Of a stretch of DNA of 64,000 bases, positions 38,084-46,477 are shown piece after piece (position 1 is the first letter of the stretch; each line of letters opens with the position of its first letter). The position numbers and the translations under genes were made by a program. This DNA is from Leptospiraceae bacterium (lineage in GTDB: Bacteria; Spirochaetota; Leptospiria; Leptospirales; Leptonemataceae). The DNA lies in the NCBI GenBank assembly GCA_026005135.1, contig BPKM01000001.1:248001-312000 (forward strand), given 5' to 3'. Under the pieces are notes generated by a model that saw only the letters and a list, made by a program, of their open reading frames with translations, was not told where the DNA came from and made no database searches.

Positions 38084-38153
38084 AATTATAAGTTTCTTTT
38101 TCCGATGTTATATATAAGCTAAGGAAGGCTAATTACTAACATGGAGGTTTATA

Positions 38154-38321
38154 ATGCTAACTACTCTTCCAGAAAAAACAATTGAAAAAATAGATAATGA
38201 AATTTTTAAAAAAAATCAATCCTATAAAATCGTTAAGAAAAAACAAATAGAATTAGTATGTAAATGCAATCTGGCAATAAATGGAAAGCATAAGGAAAAT
38301 TGTATTTATAATTTAGTTTAA
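38154..38321 (+). CDS. Small Cys-containing protein, 55 aa
   Basis: The ATG at 38154 is preceded by a perfect GGAGGT with good spacing, which makes this short frame credible. The product is basic with a C-terminal CKCNLAINGKHKENC cluster of three Cys and a His that could bind zinc. No family is recognised. It ends six bases before the tRNA-Leu gene on the opposite strand. Confidence 0.55.
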   Translation: MLTTLPEKTIEKIDNEIFKKNQSYKIVKKKQIELVCKCNLAINGKHKENCIYNLV

Positions 38322-38326
38322 AAAAA

Positions 38327-38410
38327 TGCCGAAGGTCGGACTCGAACCGACACGGGCGTAAGCCCGGTAGATTTTGAGTCTACTGCGTCTACCAATTCCG
38401 CCACTTCGGC
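38327..38410 (-). tRNA. tRNA-Leu(CAA)
   Basis: Read leftwards, the gene begins GCCGAAGTGGCGGAATTGG, has an acceptor stem GCCGAAG/CTTCGGC, a D arm with GGTAGACGC, an anticodon stem GTAGA/TCTAC around the loop CTCAAAA (anticodon CAA, reading UUG), a variable arm GGGCTTACGCCC typical of class II tRNAs, and a TΨC arm with GGTTCGAGTCC. No CCA is encoded; a T run follows the discriminator base. Confidence 0.95.
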
Positions 38411-38473
38411 ATTAACGCAATTTAAAATTTTTTTATTGTTATCTTCCTGTAAAGAAAAATTTATCCATTGAAT

Positions 38474-39188
38474 ATGTTAATAATATATAGAGAAAAAAAA
38501 GAATTACAAAATCAAGAATTGTTAGTGTTGGAAAGAAATGAAATTAATCATATAAAAGCATTAAGATTAAAAGATGACGATGAAATTCTTGTTTCCGATG
38601 GAGAAGGAAAAGCATATAAATCAAAATTAAAATACCCTGATAAACTTATTATTAATTATAAAGAAATTATCTTAGAACAAAAAAAACAAAATGTAACAAT
38701 TTGTTCTGCTATCCCTTCTGGAAATCGCTTAGAAAAAATGATCGATATGGCAGTTCAACTTGGTATAACAAATTATATTCCAGTTATTTATCGTTATTCC
38801 GAAAGAAAAGATTTTTCTATTGAAAGAATAAAAAAAATCATAAGACAGGCATCTTCTCAATGTGGGAGATTAACGTTAGCAAATATTTATGCCCCAATTC
38901 GATTTCAAGATATATTTCAATATTATAAACATAAAATAATGCTATTTGCAGATAAAAATCCAGAACATAAAATTTCATTTAATGAATTAGTTCAAATCAG
39001 TAAAAGAAAATGAATTGGAAAATATTGCTATAATTATTGGACCAGAGGCTGGCTTCTCTAAAGAAGAAAAACAATATTTAAATCAGAATTTTAAGGGTTT
39101 AATATTAAATGAAAATATTTTACGAATAGAAACAGCTGTTATTAATGTATTATCTATTTTTCAATTTTTAAAAATGAATTATCAGTGA
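38474..39188 (+). pseudogene. rsmE: RsmE 16S rRNA m3U methyltransferase, frameshifted
   Basis: The 5' part (to 39013) encodes the RsmE N-terminal domain and the start of the SPOUT domain (ICSAIPSGNRLEKMIDMAVQLGI), then meets TGA. The next frame continues ENIAIIIGPEAGFSKEEK and LRIETAVINVLSIF, the conserved SAM-binding knot, to TGA at 39188. One A fewer in the AAAA run a few codons ahead of that TGA joins them into 237 aa, the family length. RsmE methylates U1498 of 16S rRNA. Either a mutation or a homopolymer error. The stop codon shares its last base with the 8-bp repeat of the adjacent cassette. Confidence 0.85.
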
Positions 39189-39195
39189 TTATTTT
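39188..39195. repeat. Left copy of 8-bp target duplication ATTATTTT
   Basis: ATTATTTT here and at 39885-39892 flanks cassette copy 1 exactly. Removing the cassette and one repeat would leave the rsmE stop and the chemoreceptor stop directly abutting, a natural convergent arrangement. Confidence 0.7.
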
Positions 39196-39884
39196 ATAAG
39201 CTTTCAAAGAAAGCCATATAATTTATAGTTCCTATTAACTTTGCTTCTAAATTGTTATTTTATAATAAAAAAATTTGATTTTATTATATTTTTTTAGTAA
39301 GTTTTTTAATAAAAATTAGACTATAATTATTGATGGCTACCTATATAAGAAAGAATATACAAAGTCCTAACGAAGAACTAGAAGAATCAAGCAATACGAC
39401 TATTTTACACTTTATGATTTATACTCCATATAAAGAAGATTTACAGAATTTAAGAAATCAGCATTCCAGCTATTCGGATATGTTTTTGTTTTTAATTTCT
39501 AAATACATAGAAAGATTAAAAAAATTAGCAAATCAAAAGAAAACCAGTAAAAAAATTTATCAGATAGTATGTAATGATTATGAACACTATTCTATAAGAG
39601 TAAGTCAGAATATTCATCAATTATTAAAGGATATATCCGAGATGACGGGATATAGTGTAAGTCATATTATAAGGCTACTAATAGAATGGGAATGTTATAG
39701 AAGGTTTGATGATAAGGTATTTCTATTGAGGGTACCGTTAAGGGAGATTGGCAGTGAATTTGTAACAACTATTACAGAAATCAGGATAGAGCATCGATTT
39801 TACAGGGCAAGGGAACTGGTAGAAGAAGACGTTGAAATATTATGTGCTTAAAATAATTTACGAAAATATAAATTGATCGCTTAC
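39196..39884 (+). mobile_element. Single-gene TIR cassette, copy 1
   Basis: A 689-bp unit that starts ATAAGCTTTC and ends GATCGCTTAC (inverse GTAAGCGATC), imperfect terminal inverted repeats. It is flanked by the direct repeat ATTATTTT (39188-39195, 39885-39892). A second copy at 49235-49922 matches along the whole length, including non-coding ends, and stops matching at the same points. The only gene is the 172-aa DNA-binding-like protein. The left end also holds a small hairpin, GCTTTC–AAA–GAAAGC (39200-39214). No transposase is present, so another enzyme would have to move it. Confidence 0.7.
39333..39851 (+). CDS. DUF1564-like tandem ribbon-helix-helix protein, copy 1
   Basis: The 172-aa product starts at the ATG at 39333; an upstream TTG in frame is not needed. 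Two halves each show a short strand followed by two helices: TILHFMIYTPYKEDLQNLRNQ…SDMFLFLISKYI (about 22-64) and HYSIRVSQNIHQLL…MTGYSVSHIIRLLIEW (about 84-118). The second half closely resembles a ribbon-helix-helix DNA-binding fold. The overall plan recalls DUF1564 proteins of Leptospira from memory. TATAAT at 39322-39327 ends 5 bases before the ATG and there is no Shine-Dalgarno, so the mRNA is probably leaderless. Five residues differ from copy 2. Confidence 0.75.
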   Translation: MATYIRKNIQSPNEELEESSNTTILHFMIYTPYKEDLQNLRNQHSSYSDMFLFLISKYIERLKKLANQKKTSKKIYQIVCNDYEHYSIRVSQNIHQLLKDISEMTGYSVSHIIRLLIEWECYRRFDDKVFLLRVPLREIGSEFVTTITEIRIEHRFYRARELVEEDVEILCA

Positions 39885-39885
39885 A

Positions 39886-42008
39886 TTATTTTAATTCAAA
39901 AAATTTCATAATATTTTGTAATTTTTTGATGTACTCTTTCGTTTGTTTTGTGGGTTCTGGTAGTTTTTCTATATAAGTTAAATGTTCTATAAATTCACTT
40001 TGAATTATCTTGATTGAATCTTCCATCTTTTGATTATAAATATTTATATTTTTTAAATATGTTGAAAAATTTTTAATAGTAATTTCAAATTTTTCTATAA
40101 TGTTTTTAACATTTTGATTTTCTTCCATTAGATTGTTTTTAATTTTGATTATTTCTTCAATTACATCCTGTATAGTATTTAAATCAATTATAACACGATT
40201 AAAAAGTCGGCTTGTTTGTATTGCATTTTCGTATCCTTTCTTACTGGTTTCTTTATTATTTTCTACAATAGTTTGTATATCTTTTACATTTTGATCAATA
40301 CGATTGGATAGTTTAGAAATTTCTTCTGCAACAACAGCAAAACCTTTTCCGGCTTCTCCTGCTCTTGCTGCTTCTATCGAAGCATTTAATGAAAGTAAAT
40401 TTACCTGTTTAGAAATATCCTGTATAAATTTTACAATCTTCTGAATTTTATTAGAATTTTCGTCTAAATCTTTGATTATATTTTTTTGTTCTTTTAATAG
40501 GTTTTTTCCTATATTTGCTTCGTTTTTAGTTGAAGTATAGAGAGAAAGTAATTTTTGGATAGTATCATTCATATAATCGATTTCTTTATTTAGTAATTTA
40601 ATAGAATAAAAATAAGTATCTGTCATGGATAATTTATCCTCTAATTCGTTGAGAATAATCTTTGTATTTTGGTTTATATTTTTAATTGTAGAATAAATTT
40701 CATTTATTGTTTTTGTCACTTCTTCTGATTTTTTTTGGGTATCTTGAATTAAATCTTCATGAAAATTAAGTATTTTATTTAGTAATTCATTAATTAATAA
40801 AACTTCTCTTAGAAGTTGCGAAATACGTATCACATAATTTTCTAATTTTAATATTGTAATTCCAATTACACTATTAGGAATATTTCCATTATAAGGAACG
40901 GGTAATTTTCCTTGATAAATTTTATCAATAAATTGATTGATTATTCTTATTTGTTTTAAGTCCTTTCCATAATTCAATGTAATAATTGTACTACTTAAAA
41001 TTGCAATAGGTACTGCGATAAAAAAATTGATAAAAAAATTAAATTAATAGGATAGATAATTTCTAAAACTGGAATGAATAAAAAAATTTCTTTATTATCT
41101 AAATTATAGGATTTTAAAAAATAATCATTTTGATTGATGTAACTATTTTGTCATTGAAAGAGGAAATGGGAATCTACATTTACGTTCATGAATGGATTAT
41201 ATAATATTCTTTGATTTTCTTTTAATAAAATTTTATCTTTTAAAGAAGAAACATTTATTAGTTGTTTTAGAATTTCATCAGAAGTATTTAGATGATAGGA
41301 TTCTATCATAATGTTTAGTGTATTGTAATAACTTTTATAAGTATGTTTAATGGTATAATCTAATGAAAAATAATATCCAATTGTGCCTAATAGACCTGTT
41401 ATAAGGTTCATATTAATGAAAAGTTGCAAAAATAATCGAATCCTTAATTTAGGATAGCGAATAATTTCCGGAGAAAGACCAAAAAACTTTGTTATAGATA
41501 TAATATGATCAATGATTTTTCCTGTTAAGGTTTGTTGAATAATAAAATAAATACCACTAAAAAATAGCAATAAGCAAATAGAATAGGGAAAAAAATAAAG
41601 TTGATTTTTTAATAATAATACATTTAAAGTTAAATCCAATATAAGGATAAATAAAAAACGAATAAAAGAAAGAATAAAAAAATATGGATTAAAATGAATA
41701 AAAAAATGAAAGGATTTTAATAAATTAATTTTATTTTCCTCTGATAGTTCATTAAAATTATGTATTTTTTCAATTAAAGATATTTTATGTTTTAAATAAA
41801 ACTTCCATACTATCCAACTAATTAAAATATGGATGAAAAAAATTGCAAGAAAATAATTTATAATTACCTTTTGAGAGGGTAGTTCAGAAAAATAAAAGGA
41901 AAAATATATATTAAAATATAAATAAAAAGTTAAAATAATTAAAAATAAAGCTTCGTTTATTATATATATAGATTTTATACGAGATTGTAGTGTTAGATTT
42001 AAGGACAT
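39886..42008 (-). pseudogene. Methyl-accepting chemotaxis receptor, decayed
   Basis: The 5' part (41151-42008) starts with a good AGGAGAACCT site and encodes 285 residues with several membrane spans. It ends at TGA (41151-41153), but the same frame continues as DYFLKSYNLDNKEIFLFIPVLEII. A further one-base loss in one of two A7 runs (41020-41026 or 41032-41038) is needed to reach the frame of [17 protein letters not shown] and the signalling domain with [29 protein letters not shown]. With both repairs the protein is 707 aa. A nonsense change plus a frameshift points to genuine decay. The TTG at 40977 is not a real start. Confidence 0.85.
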
Positions 42009-42113
42009 AGGTTCTCCTGAATAAGTTTTAATTTATAAGATTGTTTTGTCAATATAAATAATAAAAAAAATTGATTAAAATTTAATTACAATTATTTTAA
42101 TTAATTTATTTAA

Positions 42114-42881
42114 TCATTTAGTCTGTATAAATTCTGAAACAGCTTTTAGAAATTCTTTTTGATTGCTATAATGTAGCCAGTGATTACCTTTTAGTTCGAT
42201 AATTTTTGCTTTTGGAAAATAGGTTTTGATTAATGGATAATCTTCGCTTGTGATATAAAAGGAATCTGTGGCTTTTATAAATAATGTATCCTTAGAAAAG
42301 GTTTTTTGATTAAATTCTTTTATTTCCTGTAAATAGATTCCTTTTTCGAGAGCAGTAACATTAATTTTCCATTGATAGCCAGTTCCTGTTCTTTGTAAAT
42401 TCATCATTAAAAATTGACGAATAACTAGATCTGGATGTATCTGGGATAGATATTGATCGATTTCCTGTCTGGATTTAAACTGAGAAACATCCGTTTTAAG
42501 CACTGCAAATTCTTTTTGATGATGTGGAGGATAGGGTTTGGGTGCTATATCTATAACAATTAATTTATTAAGAGAATCTGGAAAATTTAAAGCATATCCC
42601 ATAGATACAAGTCCCCCCATAGAATGTCCCATAAGGATAATATTATTCAAAGAATGATCTTCAATAAATTCTTTTAAATCTAAAATCATATCTTTTAAAG
42701 TATGAGTTTCACTATGGGGAGAATTACCATGATTACGTAAATCTAAAGTATATACATTAATAATTTTAGATAATTCTTTTGCAATTGTAATCCAGTTTTT
42801 AGAAGAACCAAATAGTCCATGTAAAATAATCAGATTATTATCATTATTATTAGAAGGATAAAAAATATAATGTAATTTCAT
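42114..42881 (-). CDS. Alpha/beta hydrolase (YbfF-like esterase)
   Basis: Taken from the ATG at 42881, two bases after the feoB stop, rather than an ATG inside feoB (255 aa). It has HGLFGSSKNW (oxyanion region), TLDLRNHGNSPHS, nucleophile Ser in GHSMGGLVSMG, and a C-terminal His in GNHWLHYSN. The pattern is that of YbfF-type acyl esterases; substrate unknown. It is the last gene of the feo transcription unit, probably by coupling rather than function. Confidence 0.82.
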   Translation of the reverse strand: MKLHYIFYPSNNNDNNLIILHGLFGSSKNWITIAKELSKIINVYTLDLRNHGNSPHSETHTLKDMILDLKEFIEDHSLNNIILMGHSMGGLVSMGYALNFPDSLNKLIVIDIAPKPYPPHHQKEFAVLKTDVSQFKSRQEIDQYLSQIHPDLVIRQFLMMNLQRTGTGYQWKINVTALEKGIYLQEIKEFNQKTFSKDTLFIKATDSFYITSEDYPLIKTYFPKAKIIELKGNHWLHYSNQKEFLKAVSEFIQTK

Positions 42882-42882
42882 A

Positions 42883-45180
42883 TTAATAAAAGAAAAATTT
42901 TCCTGTTTGATAAACAATTAAAGATAATAAATAAGCAAGTCCAGTCATATAAAGAAAAACATATATAGGATATTTCCATGAACCTAATTCTTTTTTGATA
43001 ATAGCTAAGGTACTCATACACTGAGCACATAAAGCAAAAAATACCATAAGGCTTATTGCTGTTAAAGGTGTATAAACGGGACTACCATCTGGAAATTTTT
43101 CGTTTAATAGTTTACTACGAAGACTATCTGATTCTTCATCTGCTTCCCCTACATTATATATAATACCCAAAGTAGATATAATAACTTCTCTTGCTGGAAA
43201 TGCACTTAAAATACCAATGCTTAATTTCCAATCAAATCCCAGAGGTCTAAATATGGGTTCGATGGTTTTTCCCATTCTTCCTAAATAACTATTACTTAAA
43301 TGAAATGCTGCAATTTCATTTTCAATTTCTTTTTCTAATAATTCAATCTGTATCTTTCTTTCTGGGAAAGGAGTTCCATTTTTAATATCTTCTTGTTCTA
43401 AATTTTTTAATTCTTCAAGTTGTTGTAATAATGGTTCTACATTTTTTTGTGCTAATTCTTCGTCATGAGGAAAATAAATTAATCCCCATATAATAATAGA
43501 CATAGCAAAAATAATAGTACCCGCTCGTTTTAAGAAATTTTTAACAGCATCTATAACTCTAAAATATATATTTCTTAGGGAAGGTATATGATATTCAGGT
43601 AGTTCCATAATAAATGGAATAGAAGGAGTTTTTAGTATTTTTTTATTCATAATTAGAGATACAAAAAAAGCAACAATTAATCCTATACTATGCATTGCAA
43701 ATAAACATAATCCAGCAATTAAAGCGCCATATTTAGGTTCAATAAATGTTCCAATAAATAATATATATACAGGAAGTCGAGCAGAACAGGACATTAAGGG
43801 AGCTACCAGAATAGTGCTTTTTCGAACTTTATCGTCATTAATTACTCTGGTAGCCATAATACCTGGAACAGCACAAGCAAAACTTGAAATTAAAGGAATA
43901 AAAGAACGTCCATTTAAACCAGTCCAGGATAAAAGTTTATCCATTAGAAAGGAAGCACGTGCTAAATAACCAGAATCTTCTAAAATAGCAATGAAAAAAA
44001 ATAAAATTGCTATTTGAGGAACAAATACAACAACAGAACCAACACCAGCGATAATTCCATCATTAATAAAAGATTCCATCATAGGAGAAAAAATACCAGA
44101 ATTTGAAACAATTTCCGTTAAATAACTAAAAAATTCTTCTATTAGATCCATTAATGGAGTTGCCCATGTATAAATAGACTGAAACATTATAGCCATAATA
44201 TTAATAAACAAAATTAAGCCCAAAAATTTATGTGTTAATATAGAATCTAAGGTTTCTGTAAGGGTTTTTTTATTTAGAATTTCTTTCTGTTGAACTGTTT
44301 CTTTAAGAATAGTATCAATAATTTTATATCGATATTGTATAATCTGAGAATTCGAATAGATTTGAAATTCTTTTGATGATTCTATTATCTTTTGTATTGT
44401 TTGTTTTAAATCATTAAGAATTATTTGTATAGAATTTTTATCTTGGGATTTTTCTGTTAGAAGTAATTGTTCTAAATAAAATAAAAATTCATTTTGATCG
44501 GTTAAACATAAAAAGGCATCTGCTGGTGTTAAAGATATATTAATATGATTCTTTTTAAAAAATTCATTTAACTCTTTTAAGCAATATTTATAATATTCAT
44601 TTATATTTTTAGGATATAATTTTTTTATATTATCGTAGTTATGATAGTTTAATGCATGATTTATTGCCTGATTTAAATTTTCTTTAAGATTTTGAATGTC
44701 CTTAGAATTTTTAGCATTAATGGAAAAAATTGGTATTTGTAATTTATCTTGTAATTTTTTTGTATCACATATGATTCCTTTTTTTTCTGCTATATCAATC
44801 ATTGTTAGAATACCAATAACAGGAATATTTAATTCTAAAATTTGTAATAATAAATATAAATTTCGTTTTAAATTCGAAGCATCAATTATATATAAGATAA
44901 TATCTGGTTTTTTATTTTCTAATAAACGACCTGTTAAAACTTCTAATGCAATTTTTTCATCACTGGAAGTTGCACGTAAACTATAAAGTCCTGGTAAATC
45001 ATAAATTTCTAAATGATAATCCTTTATATCTAAATAACCAATTCGTTTTTCTACTGTAACACCAGGATAGTTTCCTGTTTTTTGTTTAGTTCCACATAAT
45101 GCATTAAAGACGGTTGTTTTTCCTGTATTAGGATTACCGATTAGAGCAATACTTAATTCTTTTTTAGCTGTTTGTTGCAT
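42883..45180 (-). CDS. feoB: Ferrous iron transporter FeoB
   Basis: The 765-aa product has an N-terminal GTPase domain (GNPNTGKTTVFNALCGT, about 16-32; TVEKRIGYLDIKDYHLEIYDLPG follows), a helical GDI region, and a membrane domain with about eight spans containing the conserved Cys in SFACAVPGIMATRVI and SCSARLPVY. It imports Fe2+ across the cytoplasmic membrane. It overlaps feoA by 17 bases. The operon is headed by a Fur-like palindrome, so repression by iron is likely. Confidence 0.95.
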   Translation of the reverse strand: MQQTAKKELSIALIGNPNTGKTTVFNALCGTKQKTGNYPGVTVEKRIGYLDIKDYHLEIYDLPGLYSLRATSSDEKIALEVLTGRLLENKKPDIILYIIDASNLKRNLYLLLQILELNIPVIGILTMIDIAEKKGIICDTKKLQDKLQIPIFSINAKNSKDIQNLKENLNQAINHALNYHNYDNIKKLYPKNINEYYKYCLKELNEFFKKNHINISLTPADAFLCLTDQNEFLFYLEQLLLTEKSQDKNSIQIILNDLKQTIQKIIESSKEFQIYSNSQIIQYRYKIIDTILKETVQQKEILNKKTLTETLDSILTHKFLGLILFINIMAIMFQSIYTWATPLMDLIEEFFSYLTEIVSNSGIFSPMMESFINDGIIAGVGSVVVFVPQIAILFFFIAILEDSGYLARASFLMDKLLSWTGLNGRSFIPLISSFACAVPGIMATRVINDDKVRKSTILVAPLMSCSARLPVYILFIGTFIEPKYGALIAGLCLFAMHSIGLIVAFFVSLIMNKKILKTPSIPFIMELPEYHIPSLRNIYFRVIDAVKNFLKRAGTIIFAMSIIIWGLIYFPHDEELAQKNVEPLLQQLEELKNLEQEDIKNGTPFPERKIQIELLEKEIENEIAAFHLSNSYLGRMGKTIEPIFRPLGFDWKLSIGILSAFPAREVIISTLGIIYNVGEADEESDSLRSKLLNEKFPDGSPVYTPLTAISLMVFFALCAQCMSTLAIIKKELGSWKYPIYVFLYMTGLAYLLSLIVYQTGKFFFY

Positions 45181-45433
45181 ATTCTACCTCTATATTTGCA
45201 GCATCGCTTTTCCTTATACAGAGTTTATAACCCATGATTAATATTTCTATTGGATCACCAAGTGGTGCTATTTGAACAATCTTTACTTTTTCTCCTGGAA
45301 TGATACCCATTTCCATTAAACGTATCATAGAAGAAGAATTATAATAAATATTTTTTATTATAACTTCTTGATTAATTTTAATTTTATCTAAGGTATTTTT
45401 ATTATTAATATTAATCATATTAGGAAAGTTCAT
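45164..45433 (-). CDS. feoA: FeoA-domain protein
   Basis: The 89-aa product has the SH3-like FeoA fold: SSMIRLMEMGIIPGEKVKIVQIAPLGDPIEILIMGYKLCIRKSDA. FeoA is thought to regulate FeoB GTPase activity. GGAGGACAAA precedes the ATG. It overlaps the feoB start and follows a 51-aa Cys-rich gene, all on one strand. Confidence 0.92.
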   Translation of the reverse strand: MNFPNMININNKNTLDKIKINQEVIIKNIYYNSSSMIRLMEMGIIPGEKVKIVQIAPLGDPIEILIMGYKLCIRKSDAANIEVEYATNS

Positions 45434-45449
45434 TTTGTCCTCCTTCTAT

Positions 45450-45605
45450 CTATATAGATTTAATTTTTTTATAATGCCTATTGTCTACGCATTTTGAACA
45501 GGATCCCGTTTCTTTTGTTTTTTTTATAGAATTATACATATAATATCCAAAATATATAACAGCACACATAAAAATAGTACCAATTATGAAAAAATCTGTG
45601 TTCAT
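45450..45605 (-). CDS. FeoB-associated Cys-rich membrane protein
   Basis: The 51-aa product begins with one membrane span (TDFFIIGTIFMCAVIYFGYYMY) and ends with GSCSKCVDNRHYKK. This plan (single span followed by a Cys pair) matches the FeoB-associated Cys-rich family encoded next to feoB in many bacteria. AGGAGATGAT precedes the ATG. It is the first gene of the feo operon and its role is probably in iron delivery or FeoB stability, which is not established. Confidence 0.75.
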   Translation of the reverse strand: MNTDFFIIGTIFMCAVIYFGYYMYNSIKKTKETGSCSKCVDNRHYKKIKSI

Positions 45606-45689
45606 ATCATCTCCTAAATTTAAAATTTAATAGTATAAATAGTAGTTATTTACCAATAAAATTCTTTTAAAAATAACGTCAATATATTT

Positions 45690-45704
45690 TGAGACTCATT
45701 CTCA
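45690..45704. promoter_or_regulatory. Fur-like operator of the feo operon
   Basis: TGAGACTCATTCTCA is a 7-1-7 palindrome with one mismatch, in the context TTTTGAGACTCATTCTCAAAA. It lies about 85 bases ahead of the first feo gene; TTGACGTT on the minus strand (45675-45682) could be the -35 element next to it. Confidence 0.7.
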
Positions 45705-45785
45705 AAAAAGTTATTTATTACTGTTTTATTTATAAAAATAATACGAAAGATTTTATAAAAAATCTTAAATCTCTAAATTCCAAAT

Positions 45786-46409
45786 TTATTCTATTTGAAA
45801 AATAAAAAAACTTTGCTTGGGTAAAATTTTATATTCATCTACTAAATGATAACCAGCTTTTTTCATTATGTTGAAAATGATTTGAGGTTCAGTTCCATGT
45901 TTTTTTATACCAATAGAAGGTGCATGTTCAGGTAAATAATCAATAATGATAACTAATCCCGAAGGTTTTAATTTCGTTTTTAATTTTATAAAATATTTTT
46001 CTGGATTTTCTATGTGATGAAAGACATTTCTTATAAAAATCAAATCTGCAATAGAATCTGGTAAATTAGAATCATCTTCGTTTGCTAAAATATACCGAAT
46101 ATTTTTTATCTGTTCTTTTTCTGCATGTTCTTTTATATAATTTAAATATTCTTGATTTATATCAACAGCATATACCAAACCAGAGGGAACAACTTCTTTT
46201 GCAAATCGTAATGTAAAATAGCCACCTCCAGCTCCAAGATCGACAATTATTTGATTTGGTTTTATTTTAGATTTGATGACTTGTAAAATTTCATCAGGTT
46301 TACTTTCTTTACTTTGTGCAATTTGATTAAATCGTTCTGCTAAAAAAGGTTTACATAAAAGTCCGGTAATTATAAAAGATAAAACAAATAAAATAGTAAT
46401 AAATTTCAA
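45786..46409 (-). CDS. Class I SAM-dependent methyltransferase with signal segment
   Basis: The 207-aa product (TTG start at 46409; no strong ribosome site) has a hydrophobic N-terminus (FITILFVLSFIITGLLC) and a SAM-binding domain: IVDLGAGGGYFTLRFAK, VYAVDIN, and DLIFIRNVFHHIENPEKYF. It looks like a membrane- or envelope-located methyltransferase of the UbiE/small-molecule type. Substrate unknown. It lies upstream of the feo operator on the same strand. Confidence 0.7.
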   Translation of the reverse strand: MKFITILFVLSFIITGLLCKPFLAERFNQIAQSKESKPDEILQVIKSKIKPNQIIVDLGAGGGYFTLRFAKEVVPSGLVYAVDINQEYLNYIKEHAEKEQIKNIRYILANEDDSNLPDSIADLIFIRNVFHHIENPEKYFIKLKTKLKPSGLVIIIDYLPEHAPSIGIKKHGTEPQIIFNIMKKAGYHLVDEYKILPKQSFFIFQIE

Positions 46410-46477
46410 CTTTTCATTTAAGACTCTTCATAAAAAACATAAAAATAAAAAAAATATTTCTGTCTATGATAAATTTA

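Noticed and set aside
39886-40977. A stand-alone cytoplasmic chemoreceptor of 363 aa
   Set aside because: It begins at a TTG without a ribosome site, and a membrane span and sensor region precede it in a shifted frame.
41151-42008. TGA as a sense codon (alternative genetic code)
   Set aside because: Trp is encoded by TGG throughout intact genes, and the other broken genes need frame changes that recoding cannot explain.
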